Positions 33,839 to 42,862 of a stretch of DNA of 64,000 nucleotides are shown here, one piece after another (position 1 is the first letter of the stretch; each line of letters opens with the position of its first letter). Where the stretch lies: the NCBI GenBank assembly GCA_965223235.1, contig CBDCVV010000021.1:620001-684000 (forward strand), given 5' to 3'. The translations under genes and the position numbers were made by a program. A model generated the notes under the pieces. It was not told the origin of the DNA. It saw only the letters and a program-made list of their open reading frames with translations, and did no database searches. Origin of the DNA: UBA2589 sp965223235. Lineage in GTDB: Bacteria > Gemmatimonadota > Gemmatimonadetes > Longimicrobiales > Gaopeijiaceae.

Positions 33839-35362
33839 TTAGCTCCTTGCTCGTGCCTCACTTACGGGCCGCTCAGCCATCCGATCGACGACCGCGGCGA
33901 CAGCCGGAGCCACGAGGGTGGCGACTAGCCTAACATCCGTGAATAGCTTGGGCCCTGAAGTCCTCCGGAAGAGGGAGAGGCTGGCTCGCCTCCCTCCTGG
34001 CGATTGGACGGGTACACGCAGCTCGTACTCCTGCTCCGGACGGAGAGCCCGCTCAAAGTCCACTCGAACCCGACGCCTAGATTCCACTGTGCTCACCCGA
34101 GGATCGTCGGCGAGCAACCTTACCAAATCCAGGTCCACCTCGAGTTCAAGCGCACTGAACTCGCTCTCGCCGAGCCACCGTACCAGTTCATCAACAAGGC
34201 CCGCAGCAGATCTGGTGTCCCTAAGCGCCGCCGCTAGCCCGTGGATGCGGACGTTGTGTGAGATCACGGACCTCTGTTGTAGGCCGCGTCCTAACACTCG
34301 CGAAAGCTCGGTTAACTCCGGCACATTCAACCTTTGCACGCCGAGAACAAGGACAGCTCCGGCGACGACGAATACCGGTAGCACAGTCGATCGGCCAGGC
34401 GCCGCCAATACCATGGATAGCGAGGCACAGCCGGCACAGGCGATATAGAAGAACACTGCCACACGGCGCGGCGACATCCCGAGATCCCGCAGTCGATGAT
34501 GAATATGGCCGCGATCCGGCTTGAAGATCGGTTCCCCGCGGAGGTAGCGCCGCACAATCGCGATGACGGTATCGAGCAGCGGTATTCCGAAGGCGATCAC
34601 GGGAATCGTGACTGCGATCAGGGTGGACGATTTTTGAGTCGTGATTACCCCGAGGGTCGCCAGCGTGAAGCCTAGGAAAAGAGCTCCACAATCTCCCATG
34701 AAAACGCTGGCGGGCGGGAAGTTGAAGAAGAGGAATCCGAGACACGCTCCGACTAGGATCGTAGCCATCAGAGCCCCGAGAGGATCCGCGTAGAGTGCGA
34801 AGATGATCCCCATCGACAGGGAGGCGAAGAGCGCAGCTCCACCTGCGACGCCGTCGCTACCGTCGATCAGGTTGAACGCATTTGTCGTGCCTACCACCCA
34901 CCCCACGGTCACGACGAAGGACGCAACCGCGGTCAACTGGCTGGTGAACACACCTCCAAAGCTTACGCCAAGGATCCGAACGCCAAACAGGAAGGCGATA
35001 ACAGCCACTCCGACCTGAAGGGCAAACTTCGTCGTTGCCCGCATCGGGTGCGTGTCATCCCAGAAACCAACAACGAATATCATTGCTCCGCCGACGAGCA
35101 TGGCGATGATTTCCTGTCGCGCGAAGAAGCCGGGATCAACCCCCCAGCCCCAGAGCCCGAACGAAGCCAACGTCGCAAAGGCGATGGCGATGCCACCCAC
35201 ATTCGGGGTAGGATGACTATGGATTCGTCGGGCGTCGTCGGGATGATCCACATACCCGCGTCGGGTAGCCCACCCGCGGACGAGGTATGTACCAGCTAAC
35301 GATAGGCACAGGGATGTCAGGAACGCCCCGGTCAGCAGGAGCGGGAGTGTATCGAATGCCAA
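33839..35362 (-). CDS. Undecaprenyl-phosphate sugar-1-phosphate transferase (WecA/TagO family) with C-terminal extension
   Basis: A 507-residue polytopic protein, longer than the usual 330-370. Residues 1 to about 340 hold the MraY/WecA fold: HPTPNVGG, GFWDD, NLIDGSDGVAGG, FMGDCGALFLGF and the HIHHRL loop. It transfers a sugar phosphate from a UDP sugar to undecaprenyl phosphate and starts a surface polysaccharide. Residues about 340-507 form an apparently cytoplasmic extension (LGESEFSALELEVDLDLVRL; EYELRVPVQSPGG) of unknown role, possibly GAF-like. It heads the polysaccharide region together with the Wzi-like gene. Confidence 0.88.
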   Translation of the reverse strand: MAFDTLPLLLTGAFLTSLCLSLAGTYLVRGWATRRGYVDHPDDARRIHSHPTPNVGGIAIAFATLASFGLWGWGVDPGFFARQEIIAMLVGGAMIFVVGFWDDTHPMRATTKFALQVGVAVIAFLFGVRILGVSFGGVFTSQLTAVASFVVTVGWVVGTTNAFNLIDGSDGVAGGAALFASLSMGIIFALYADPLGALMATILVGACLGFLFFNFPPASVFMGDCGALFLGFTLATLGVITTQKSSTLIAVTIPVIAFGIPLLDTVIAIVRRYLRGEPIFKPDRGHIHHRLRDLGMSPRRVAVFFYIACAGCASLSMVLAAPGRSTVLPVFVVAGAVLVLGVQRLNVPELTELSRVLGRGLQQRSVISHNVRIHGLAAALRDTRSAAGLVDELVRWLGESEFSALELEVDLDLVRLLADDPRVSTVESRRRVRVDFERALRPEQEYELRVPVQSPGGRRASLSLFRRTSGPKLFTDVRLVATLVAPAVAAVVDRMAERPVSEARARS

Positions 35363-35454
35363 GGCAGGGGCGCCTTCGGTAAAGAGCGGACGGAGCGAGA
35401 GGGCTTACAGAGTAAGGTGCACCTAAGTACGAGTGAGGACAACTACTTGTGACG

Positions 35455-37653
35455 CTAGGCCCAACCTAGGTCGTCCTCGTCGAAATGCTCTCTACGCTCT
35501 ACATCGAGCACCCCCTTCACCCGACCAATGCTCCGCCGGACCTTCTCGAGGTGTCCCAGGTCCCGAACCTCTACGACAAACTCCCCATGCATCCCGCCTT
35601 CGGTTGTGCGCATGTCCGCATGGGAAATATCCGTCCCCGTGTCCGTGATGGCCTTCGCGACGTCGGATAGGAGGCCCCGTCGATCCGTCCCACGCATGAA
35701 GAGTTTGACGAAGAAACGATCTCCTTTTTCGGCCGCCCACTCGATTTCAATACGGCGCTCAGGATCGCGCGATAACGCTAGCACATTCGGGCAATCCTTT
35801 CGGTGGATGGATACCCCCCTGCCCCGTGTCACATACCCGATGACGGCGTCGCCTGGTACCGGCTGACAGCATCGCGAGTACCGGACCATCAGATTGTCCA
35901 TGCCCTGAATGCGGACACCTCGTCCGGAGATCCGTAGGCGGGCTGCCAATTTGGAAAGCGCCGACGGTTGTCGGGCCGCCACCTCAACCGGATCGTGCTC
36001 CGCATGGAAGCACTGGATCACCGCGGTCGGACCAACGTCTCCCCGGCCGAGAGCCGCGACGACCCCATCCCAGTCGGGATACCCAAGGGACCTCGCACCC
36101 TCTCCGAGCTGAGCAGTATCCGCAGGGAGGGTCTTACGGGCCTTCTTCAACTCCTTGTCTAGGAGCTCCTTCCCGAGCTTGTAGGCCGAGCCGAACTCCT
36201 CCTTGCGAATCCAATGCCTAATGCTCTGCCGCGCCCTAGAAGTCCGTACAAACGCGAGCCAGTCACGGCTCGGTCGCTGCTTAGCGTTCGTAAGAATCTC
36301 GACGGCGTCACCGTTCTTCAACTCACGAGAAAGCGGAGCGATGCGGCCGTTTACCTTGGCCCCAGCGCAATGGTGGCCGACCTCCGTGTGGACCGAATAC
36401 GCGAAGTCAATTGGTGTCGAGCCAATCGGTAGCGCCTTCACGTCCCCCTCCGGCGTGAAGACAAAGATCTCCCCCCGGAACAGGTCCATACGAAGGAACT
36501 CCATGAACTCCTCCGGCTCAGCCGTATCCTGCTGCCACTCTAATACTTGCCGGAACCATGTCAGCGCCTCATCTGCCTCGTCACCGACGGCTCGACCATC
36601 CTGTTTGTACCGCCAATGGGCGGCGATCCCATACTCCGCGGTGCGATGCATCTCCTCAGTACGGATCTGGATCTCGTATCGCCGGCCACCCGGACCGAAA
36701 ACCGTGGTATGAAGAGAGCGATACATGTTGGACTTCGGGGTCGCTAAGTAGTCATGGAACCGCTCAGGGATCGGAGTCCACCGGCTGTGGATGACCCCTA
36801 GCGCCGCGTAGCAATCCTGCAGCGATTCGGTGAGCACCCTCATAGCCATGAGGTCGTAGATCTCCTCGAAAGGTCGTCCCTGAGTGACGATCTTGCGATG
36901 GATGGACCAGAGGTGTTTGGGGCGCCCCCGGACCTCGGCCGGGATTCCAGCCTCTTCGAGAGCCTCCTCAAGCGGCCGCTGCATTTCAAGGATCTGTCGC
37001 TCCCGCACGCGACGTCGCTGCCGGATCTTCTTTACGAGTTGGTCGTACTCCGCAGGCTCTAGGAACTTGAAGGCAAGATCCTCCAGTTCCCACCGGATTG
37101 CCGCCATCCCAAGGCGATGTGCAAGAGGGGCGTAGATTTCGCGAGTCTCCAACGCTATTCGTTGTCTCTTGAGCTCCGGCAGGTACTCGAGTGTCCGCAT
37201 GTTGTGGAGTCGATCCGCCAACTTCACTAGGATCACCCGAGCATCGCTGGCCATCGAGAGCAGCATCTTGCGGTAGTTCTCTACCTGTTGTTCCGTCGCG
37301 GACCTGAACTGCACCCGCCCTAGCTTGGTGACGCCGTCCACAATCGCGGCTACCTGAGGACCGAATTGCGCTTCGACGTCCCGAAGTGTAATCGGCGTGT
37401 CCTCTATGGTATCATGGATCAGGCCGGCTACCACAGTGTCGGTGTCCAGGCGCAACTGAGCCAGTATCGTGGCCACCTCAATTGTGTGAGAAACGTACTT
37501 CTCCCCCGACGCGCGAGTCTGGCCAGCATGGGAGCGCACAGCCAACTCGAACGCCCTGTGGATTGCATCGAGGTGAATGCGGTCAGCGTATCCTTCGAGC
37601 GCTCGCGCAAGGGGGCGCGGAAGGCCGCGGATGGTAGTGGTGTCGGCCGTCAC
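35455..37653 (-). CDS. relA: RelA/SpoT-family (p)ppGpp synthetase/hydrolase
   Basis: A 732-residue long-form Rel with a GTG start at 37653. The order is: HD hydrolase domain (VSHTIEVATIL; HDTIEDT), synthetase domain (GRPKHLWSIHRKI; MYRSLHTTV), TGS domain (STPIDFAYSVHTEVGHHC), a zinc-finger-like RYSRCCQPVPGD and a C-terminal ACT domain (LLSDVAKAITDTGTDI). The hydrolase His and HD are intact, so both activities are likely. The synthetase residues that normally read RFKD (or EFDD) read RFHD here. It produces the alarmone for the stringent response and lies between polysaccharide genes on the same strand. Confidence 0.93.
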   Translation of the reverse strand: MTADTTTIRGLPRPLARALEGYADRIHLDAIHRAFELAVRSHAGQTRASGEKYVSHTIEVATILAQLRLDTDTVVAGLIHDTIEDTPITLRDVEAQFGPQVAAIVDGVTKLGRVQFRSATEQQVENYRKMLLSMASDARVILVKLADRLHNMRTLEYLPELKRQRIALETREIYAPLAHRLGMAAIRWELEDLAFKFLEPAEYDQLVKKIRQRRRVRERQILEMQRPLEEALEEAGIPAEVRGRPKHLWSIHRKIVTQGRPFEEIYDLMAMRVLTESLQDCYAALGVIHSRWTPIPERFHDYLATPKSNMYRSLHTTVFGPGGRRYEIQIRTEEMHRTAEYGIAAHWRYKQDGRAVGDEADEALTWFRQVLEWQQDTAEPEEFMEFLRMDLFRGEIFVFTPEGDVKALPIGSTPIDFAYSVHTEVGHHCAGAKVNGRIAPLSRELKNGDAVEILTNAKQRPSRDWLAFVRTSRARQSIRHWIRKEEFGSAYKLGKELLDKELKKARKTLPADTAQLGEGARSLGYPDWDGVVAALGRGDVGPTAVIQCFHAEHDPVEVAARQPSALSKLAARLRISGRGVRIQGMDNLMVRYSRCCQPVPGDAVIGYVTRGRGVSIHRKDCPNVLALSRDPERRIEIEWAAEKGDRFFVKLFMRGTDRRGLLSDVAKAITDTGTDISHADMRTTEGGMHGEFVVEVRDLGHLEKVRRSIGRVKGVLDVERREHFDEDDLGWA

Positions 37654-37842
37654 CGTCTCATCACCGACCCGAGATCACGGAGAGCAGTCGCGCTAGGGCC
37701 GCCAAACGCCAGCCCACGAAGGCCCGACACCCATGGTGAGCAGGTAATGCGTGCCTCTCATTCAAGCTTTGACCCGGCATTCGATTCCTACGGCTTATCA
37801 CAGGGCTACCACCCCTCGACATCTACGTTCCGTCCAACTCTT

Positions 37843-39048
37843 TCACTCGCGATCAACCACCGAGCGCAACTCGTTTAGCATCCGTCTAGCCAGCGTGACG
37901 CGATCAAAGTCTTCGGCCAATCGACTGCCCCCGGCTGATAGCTCGGCGCAGAGCAGGGGCTCATTCAGGAGTCGACAGATTGAATCCGCCAGGCCCACCG
38001 TATCTTCAGGTGGGAAGCACAAACCGGCATTATACCTAGTCACCAACGCCTCCGCCTCCCCACGCACGCCAAGCAAGATCGGCACCCCGGCCGCTGCGGC
38101 CTCGAATATCTTCGAGGGTAACACCGATGAGAATGTCGGTGAATCTCGAAGGGGAATGACCGCAGCATCGAAGCTCCTGAGTACGGACGGCACCCGGTCC
38201 CGAGAAACAGGCTCACCGAATGTCACGTTCGGAATTGCCAGCCGTTTCGCTTCCTCGATCAAACGCTGCCTTTCCGCTCCGTCACCGACTAACACGAAGT
38301 CGACCGGATGATCAGTCAAGTGCTCAGCAGCCTGCAGCAGAGTATCCAATCCGTGGGCCATCCCATGAGTACCGAGATACCCGACCGTGAATCGAGGAGC
38401 CGAGGCGCTCGGCTCCCTAACTTTCCGCTTCTCCCATTCAGCCCGGTTCACGCCGTTGGTGATCACACGGATCTTCCCGTCAGAAATACCTCGGTCAATC
38501 AGCTGCCGCTTAAAGGAATGCGTTACCGGTACCACGAGGGCAGCAGACCGATAGAGACGCATCTCCATTCGCTCGAGGAGACGAACCAGGAAACCTGACT
38601 TCATCGCGCCTGTACTCACGATGCTCTCCGGCCAAAAGTCGCGGAGCTCGAACACCCAAGGTTTGCGCTTGGCCAAACTGAGGGCGGCCCCCGAGCAGGC
38701 CGTGAAGAACTGCGGCGAGGTAGCCACGATCACGTCGAAATCCTGCCGTAATCCAGCCAAGAATGCACCTGCTGCGTACGACAGGTAGTCTAGGATACGG
38801 AGCGCGAACCCTCGGTTTGGGGCCATGAAGGTCCACACGCGGATCACCCGTATCCCGTCCACGGACTCCTCCTGCCACATTCGATTCCTGTACCCTTCAA
38901 ACGGGACGCCGGCGGGAAAATTCGGCACACAGGTGACCACCGTCACCTCACAGCCTGCGTTTACCCATTCGCGACAGTGAAAGTGAGTCCGCACAGCTGG
39001 TGCGTTCACCTCCGGCGGAAAATTGTCCGTTAGGAACAGAACCTTCAC
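37843..39048 (-). CDS. Family 4 glycosyltransferase, WbuB-like
   Basis: A 401-residue GT-B enzyme. The N-terminal part carries FLTDNFPPEVNAPAVRTHFHCREW and PQFFTACSGAALSLAKRKPWVFELRDFWPESI, typical of the WbuB group. The C-terminal part has the nucleotide-sugar-binding FEAAAAGVPILLGVRGEAEAL. These enzymes extend O-antigen or exopolysaccharide repeat units in the cytoplasm; the sugar is not predictable. Its start overlaps the heparinase-like gene stop by 4 bases (ATGA). Confidence 0.87.
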   Translation of the reverse strand: MKVLFLTDNFPPEVNAPAVRTHFHCREWVNAGCEVTVVTCVPNFPAGVPFEGYRNRMWQEESVDGIRVIRVWTFMAPNRGFALRILDYLSYAAGAFLAGLRQDFDVIVATSPQFFTACSGAALSLAKRKPWVFELRDFWPESIVSTGAMKSGFLVRLLERMEMRLYRSAALVVPVTHSFKRQLIDRGISDGKIRVITNGVNRAEWEKRKVREPSASAPRFTVGYLGTHGMAHGLDTLLQAAEHLTDHPVDFVLVGDGAERQRLIEEAKRLAIPNVTFGEPVSRDRVPSVLRSFDAAVIPLRDSPTFSSVLPSKIFEAAAAGVPILLGVRGEAEALVTRYNAGLCFPPEDTVGLADSICRLLNEPLLCAELSAGGSRLAEDFDRVTLARRMLNELRSVVDRE

Positions 39049-40628
39049 GTGATTCTGGTCGTCAACGAGTTGTCAAACGAGACCGTGAGGCACGCGGCCT
39101 GGTGCCGGCGGTTGAACTCAGGTGCGTAGTCATACTGCTCCAGCGTGACCGTATCCGCTCCCCGAAAGTCGAACCGAAGCGGACCGACGATCCATCGATC
39201 CGCTCCTCCCTCCACAACGACGTCAGGGTGAAGATGAAAGCGAGCTTTCGCGGAGCCTCGAGTCGAACGTCGCTCCACGTGGTCGACAATGGTCACGCTC
39301 TCATCACTGAACCGCCATTCTCGGGCGTGTAGAGCCCAGCGTGGGGGAAATACCTTCGCCTTAGCAAAAATGGAATCGGTTCTCTGCTCCACCTCAACAA
39401 TCTGTGCACGACGGGCCATCCTAAACGCCGCCCAGATCTCACTCTGCTGTTCGTCACCGAGCTGGACCGTGTTGTGGGCTTCCGTGCTCCGCTCGTAGCT
39501 CCGCCGTTCGCTGACAAGGTACGTTGACGTGCCAGTGTCGACGATGACGGGGCGACCATTCCACGAGAGGACGAAGCTCAGCATGTCGCAATGGGCGTGG
39601 CCCGGCTGATAGGTGGGACCAGGCGCTCCCACATCGCCGATGACATGCAGCCGCCCGTGGCGATAACGAAAATAACCGGAGGGTGCGAAGAGTCGCAGTC
39701 CGTTCACCGTGCTGGCCCCGAGACCGATCCCGAGCCGCGCAGCATATCGCTCCAACTCTTTCGTGGTCAGGGCGATTCCATATGCGGCATCATTAAGTAG
39801 CGGAACTTCTCCGTCCGGGCGGGTCATGCCGCGCAACCACCTGAGGGCCGATTCGGATCGCCGACGAACGTCCGGCCACGCCCGGGCCCCGACTGCTTCC
39901 GTGATCTGGATGAGGTCCAATAGGTCTTCCAGCACAAGAGCATGGTATACCGTACTTAGCTCGAAATGAGCGCCGTCCTCTAGAAACTGCTCCCCGAGTT
40001 GCTCGACTAGCAGCGGCTCCGCCATTTGTCGAAGTTTCTCCGACTCGGGGCCATCGAAGTAGGACGCCGCGGCGGCGAGGGCTACCGCGTTTGCGAGGAG
40101 GTGGTTCGCGAGAAGGTGGTACTCCAGCTGCTTGGAAAGGAAGCGGACTTGGGCTGCGAGGCTATCCAAGAACCACCCAGGCGACTTACCCGTGGCCAAA
40201 GACCACTTGATCCAGTTGACGACTCGACGGGACGAGGGGTAGGGATCCCATGCCGGCCGACTCCCGGGGGGGACCTGTTCACACCAAGAGCGCAAGAACG
40301 ACCACTTCTCGGGCGAGTCGGGTTCGATTCCATTGAGGCCATCGAAGTAGTGGAAGTTGTAATCCCAAAGCAGCTCTCCTTTGCGAGCCGCGAACCCCTC
40401 AGGCGACACGTTCCGCGAGACATTGAGAAACCTGAAGTACCCATCACCTAAGAGCGAAGAGGCCTTGTGCGGAAAAGCCACGGGGCCGAGTTGCCCGCGG
40501 ACCCCCGGGGCGGGGCGGAGATCGGGGCGCGGGTGGACAACGCGGCGCAAGATCCGATAGATCAACTGCGTAGGCTTTAGGAAGCGAATCGTGTGAAGCG
40601 TTCGCACGAGTCGCCCAACAGGCCCCAC
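39045..40628 (-). CDS. Heparinase II/III-family protein
   Basis: A 527-residue protein. The first about 320 residues form an alpha/alpha toroid (LLWDYNFHYFDGLNG; NHLLANAVALAAAASYF). The rest is a heparinase II/III-like beta-sandwich with HAHCDMLSFVLSWNGRPVIVDTGTSTY and YERSTEAHNTVQL, where the catalytic His/Tyr pattern lies. No signal peptide is visible, so action in the cytoplasm is likely. Proteins of this kind in polysaccharide loci are thought to modify glycans by beta-elimination or epimerisation, but none is proven for this gene. The GTG start at 40628 follows AAAAGG. It is coupled to the WbuB-like gene. Confidence 0.85.
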   Translation of the reverse strand: MGPVGRLVRTLHTIRFLKPTQLIYRILRRVVHPRPDLRPAPGVRGQLGPVAFPHKASSLLGDGYFRFLNVSRNVSPEGFAARKGELLWDYNFHYFDGLNGIEPDSPEKWSFLRSWCEQVPPGSRPAWDPYPSSRRVVNWIKWSLATGKSPGWFLDSLAAQVRFLSKQLEYHLLANHLLANAVALAAAASYFDGPESEKLRQMAEPLLVEQLGEQFLEDGAHFELSTVYHALVLEDLLDLIQITEAVGARAWPDVRRRSESALRWLRGMTRPDGEVPLLNDAAYGIALTTKELERYAARLGIGLGASTVNGLRLFAPSGYFRYRHGRLHVIGDVGAPGPTYQPGHAHCDMLSFVLSWNGRPVIVDTGTSTYLVSERRSYERSTEAHNTVQLGDEQQSEIWAAFRMARRAQIVEVEQRTDSIFAKAKVFPPRWALHAREWRFSDESVTIVDHVERRSTRGSAKARFHLHPDVVVEGGADRWIVGPLRFDFRGADTVTLEQYDYAPEFNRRHQAACLTVSFDNSLTTRIT

Positions 40629-40693
40629 CTTTTAGCTCAGTCCTCTTGCGGGTAACAACCTTCTCTCGCACCTGGTGCCGTAGTGGCGACGGT

Positions 40694-42808
40694 TCACGAA
40701 CCAACCTCGATCGTCACCCTGGTCACCTCGAACAATTCTTCGATAGGGATCGGCGGACCGCCACTTCCCGTGATCGCGTCAATAAAGGCTGCTGCACAGG
40801 CCTTCTGTCCTTTGTCCTGACGGCCCCCGAATTGTCGAGCCACCCGCACACCGAACCCCCGTACTCTCCGGAAGTTGTCTAGCTGTACGACCCTTCCATC
40901 TGCAAAAACCTCGAGCCTTTCTTTCGGGAAGCCCTTATGTCCATTGGAGAGATAGTGAAGCGTTCCGACTGATCCGTTCTCAAACTCCATCCCAACGCTC
41001 ATCGTATCCGTGGTGGGCGACGTCATCGCGCTCCGATTCCAGCTAAGAATCGGAGCGTCCGCCAGGAACCGGAGCAAGTCGATGAAGTGACACCCCTCCC
41101 CGATGATCCGCCCCCCACCGATCGCTCGATCTTGCGTCCAATGGTCGCTCGGAATCGCTCCAGCATTCACCGTCATCACGAACGCGCGAGGGCCCACCGT
41201 AGGACCGAGCAGGGATCGGACCTGAGTGATTAGAGGCGCAAACCGTCGATTAAATCCGACCATGACGACCGGTGGGCTACTGCCTCGACTGACCTCCTCA
41301 TATACCTCCTGAATCTCCGCCAACTCCTGCAGCGTCAGGCACAGAGGCTTCTCACAAAAGACATGCTTTCCGGCCCGTAGTGCCGAGATCACGTAACGAG
41401 CGTGGGAGTCATGCCTGGTAGCGATCACGACGGCCGAGGTTCTTTCGTCGCCGATGATCTCCTCCGCGTCAGTCGTGACTTCCGCAAAGCCGTGTCGGCC
41501 GGCGTAGTGAGCGCCCGTGACGCCGCCCTGGTTCGCCAGGGAGTACAGGTTCGCGCCCGCCGCCTTCATCGCAGGAATGAGGACCCGCCCTGCGTAATTG
41601 CCGCTGCCGATGAAGGCCACCGCAGGAGAGGCGTTTCGATTTCCCGGATTGGACGACGGCGATGGGTTCACTCGGACCCGAGTCTCCGGGATCGTGTCGT
41701 CCGGCGCGTACTCGAGAAGGATTCCGAGCGATCCTTCTTCAGACGCCAACAGGTCGTAGGCGGCGGGAGCGGAGCCGAACGCAAATCGATGGGAAATAAG
41801 GGGGGCCGGGTCTAGGGCACCGGACTCCATCAGGTCGAGGACTGCCTCGAAATTCCGCTGCTCCGTCCACCGCACAAAGCCGATCGGGTAGTCCTGCCCC
41901 AACTGTTCGTAGTTTGGGTCGTATCGTCCCGGACCGTACGAACAAGACACTTGGAAGGTGAGTTCTTTCTCAAAGAAGTCAGATCGACTTAGCTCCAGCC
42001 CAACGACCCCCACCAGAACAATCCTCCCGCGCTTCCGACACATTTGTGCGGCTTGAGAGACGGGTGTGTTGCTCTGTGTTGCCGCCGCTAGGATCACGCC
42101 GTCCACCCCGCGCCCGTTCGAAAAGGCGCTAGCAGCAGCGTACACCGCATGCTCATCCCCCGCGTGGACCGTCTCCGCGCCCATACCCCTGGCTAACGCA
42201 AGCTTTGACTCGTCGAAGTCGATCCCTAGAACTCGACAGCCCTGCGCGCGCAGAAGCTGCACGGTCAATAGTCCGACGAGACCGAGTCCCGTAACTACGA
42301 AGCACTCACCTATTGTGGGTTTAGCGAGCCTCACACCCTGTAGCCCGATCGCGGCCAGTACTGTGAACGAGGCGACTTCATCGGTAACGGTGTCGGGGAT
42401 CCTTGCGCATAGATTGGGCGGAACCGAAACGACCTCTGCGTGAGGACCGTTCGACGCCACGCGATCACCAGGCGTGAACCCCCGTACCCCCTCTCCCACC
42501 TCAGTCACAACGCCCGCGTTGCAGTATCCAAGCGGGATCGGCTGATCTAGCTTGCTCTGAACGGCTTGAAACGTCTCCAGCAAGCCGTCCGTCTGGATCT
42601 TCCGCAACACGTCGCGAACCTTGTCTGGTTGTTGCCGCGCCTTGCTAAGCCACCCCCCGCGACCGAACTCGACCAGCATTCGCTCCGTCCCTGAGGACAG
42701 AAGAGAACGAGACGTTGCGACGAGGAGTCGACCTGGAAGAGCCCTGGGCTGAGGTAGCTCCACGAGTGAAGTCACACCGCCTGAGAGATCTTGGATTACC
42801 TGTCGCAT
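40694..42808 (-). CDS. Bi-domain oxidoreductase: alcohol dehydrogenase (MDR) fused to Gfo/Idh/MocA
   Basis: A 704-residue fusion. Residues 1 to about 370 are a medium-chain dehydrogenase (IPLGYCNAGVVTEVGEGV; FVVTGLGLVGLLTVQLLRAQG for NAD(P); SYGPGRYDP). Residues about 395-704 are a Gfo/Idh/MocA domain (AFIGSGNYAGRVLIPAM; the HVFCEKPLCLT motif with the Lys; GEGCHFIDLLRFL). Both enzyme types oxidise sugars or their nucleotides. The fusion recurs beside heparinase-like genes in polysaccharide loci, but its substrate is not known. It sits between the heparinase-like gene and a second Gfo/Idh/MocA gene. Confidence 0.85.
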   Translation of the reverse strand: MRQVIQDLSGGVTSLVELPQPRALPGRLLVATSRSLLSSGTERMLVEFGRGGWLSKARQQPDKVRDVLRKIQTDGLLETFQAVQSKLDQPIPLGYCNAGVVTEVGEGVRGFTPGDRVASNGPHAEVVSVPPNLCARIPDTVTDEVASFTVLAAIGLQGVRLAKPTIGECFVVTGLGLVGLLTVQLLRAQGCRVLGIDFDESKLALARGMGAETVHAGDEHAVYAAASAFSNGRGVDGVILAAATQSNTPVSQAAQMCRKRGRIVLVGVVGLELSRSDFFEKELTFQVSCSYGPGRYDPNYEQLGQDYPIGFVRWTEQRNFEAVLDLMESGALDPAPLISHRFAFGSAPAAYDLLASEEGSLGILLEYAPDDTIPETRVRVNPSPSSNPGNRNASPAVAFIGSGNYAGRVLIPAMKAAGANLYSLANQGGVTGAHYAGRHGFAEVTTDAEEIIGDERTSAVVIATRHDSHARYVISALRAGKHVFCEKPLCLTLQELAEIQEVYEEVSRGSSPPVVMVGFNRRFAPLITQVRSLLGPTVGPRAFVMTVNAGAIPSDHWTQDRAIGGGRIIGEGCHFIDLLRFLADAPILSWNRSAMTSPTTDTMSVGMEFENGSVGTLHYLSNGHKGFPKERLEVFADGRVVQLDNFRRVRGFGVRVARQFGGRQDKGQKACAAAFIDAITGSGGPPIPIEELFEVTRVTIEVGS

Positions 42809-42862
42809 CTATTCGCCCAGAAACAGGGATTCATGGCATTGAACACCGGAGAATGGCCGGTG

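Noticed and set aside
35415..35424. Ten-base palindrome AGGTGCACCT upstream of the WecA-type gene
   Set aside because: Short palindromes arise often in GC-rich sequence and no promoter elements align with it convincingly.
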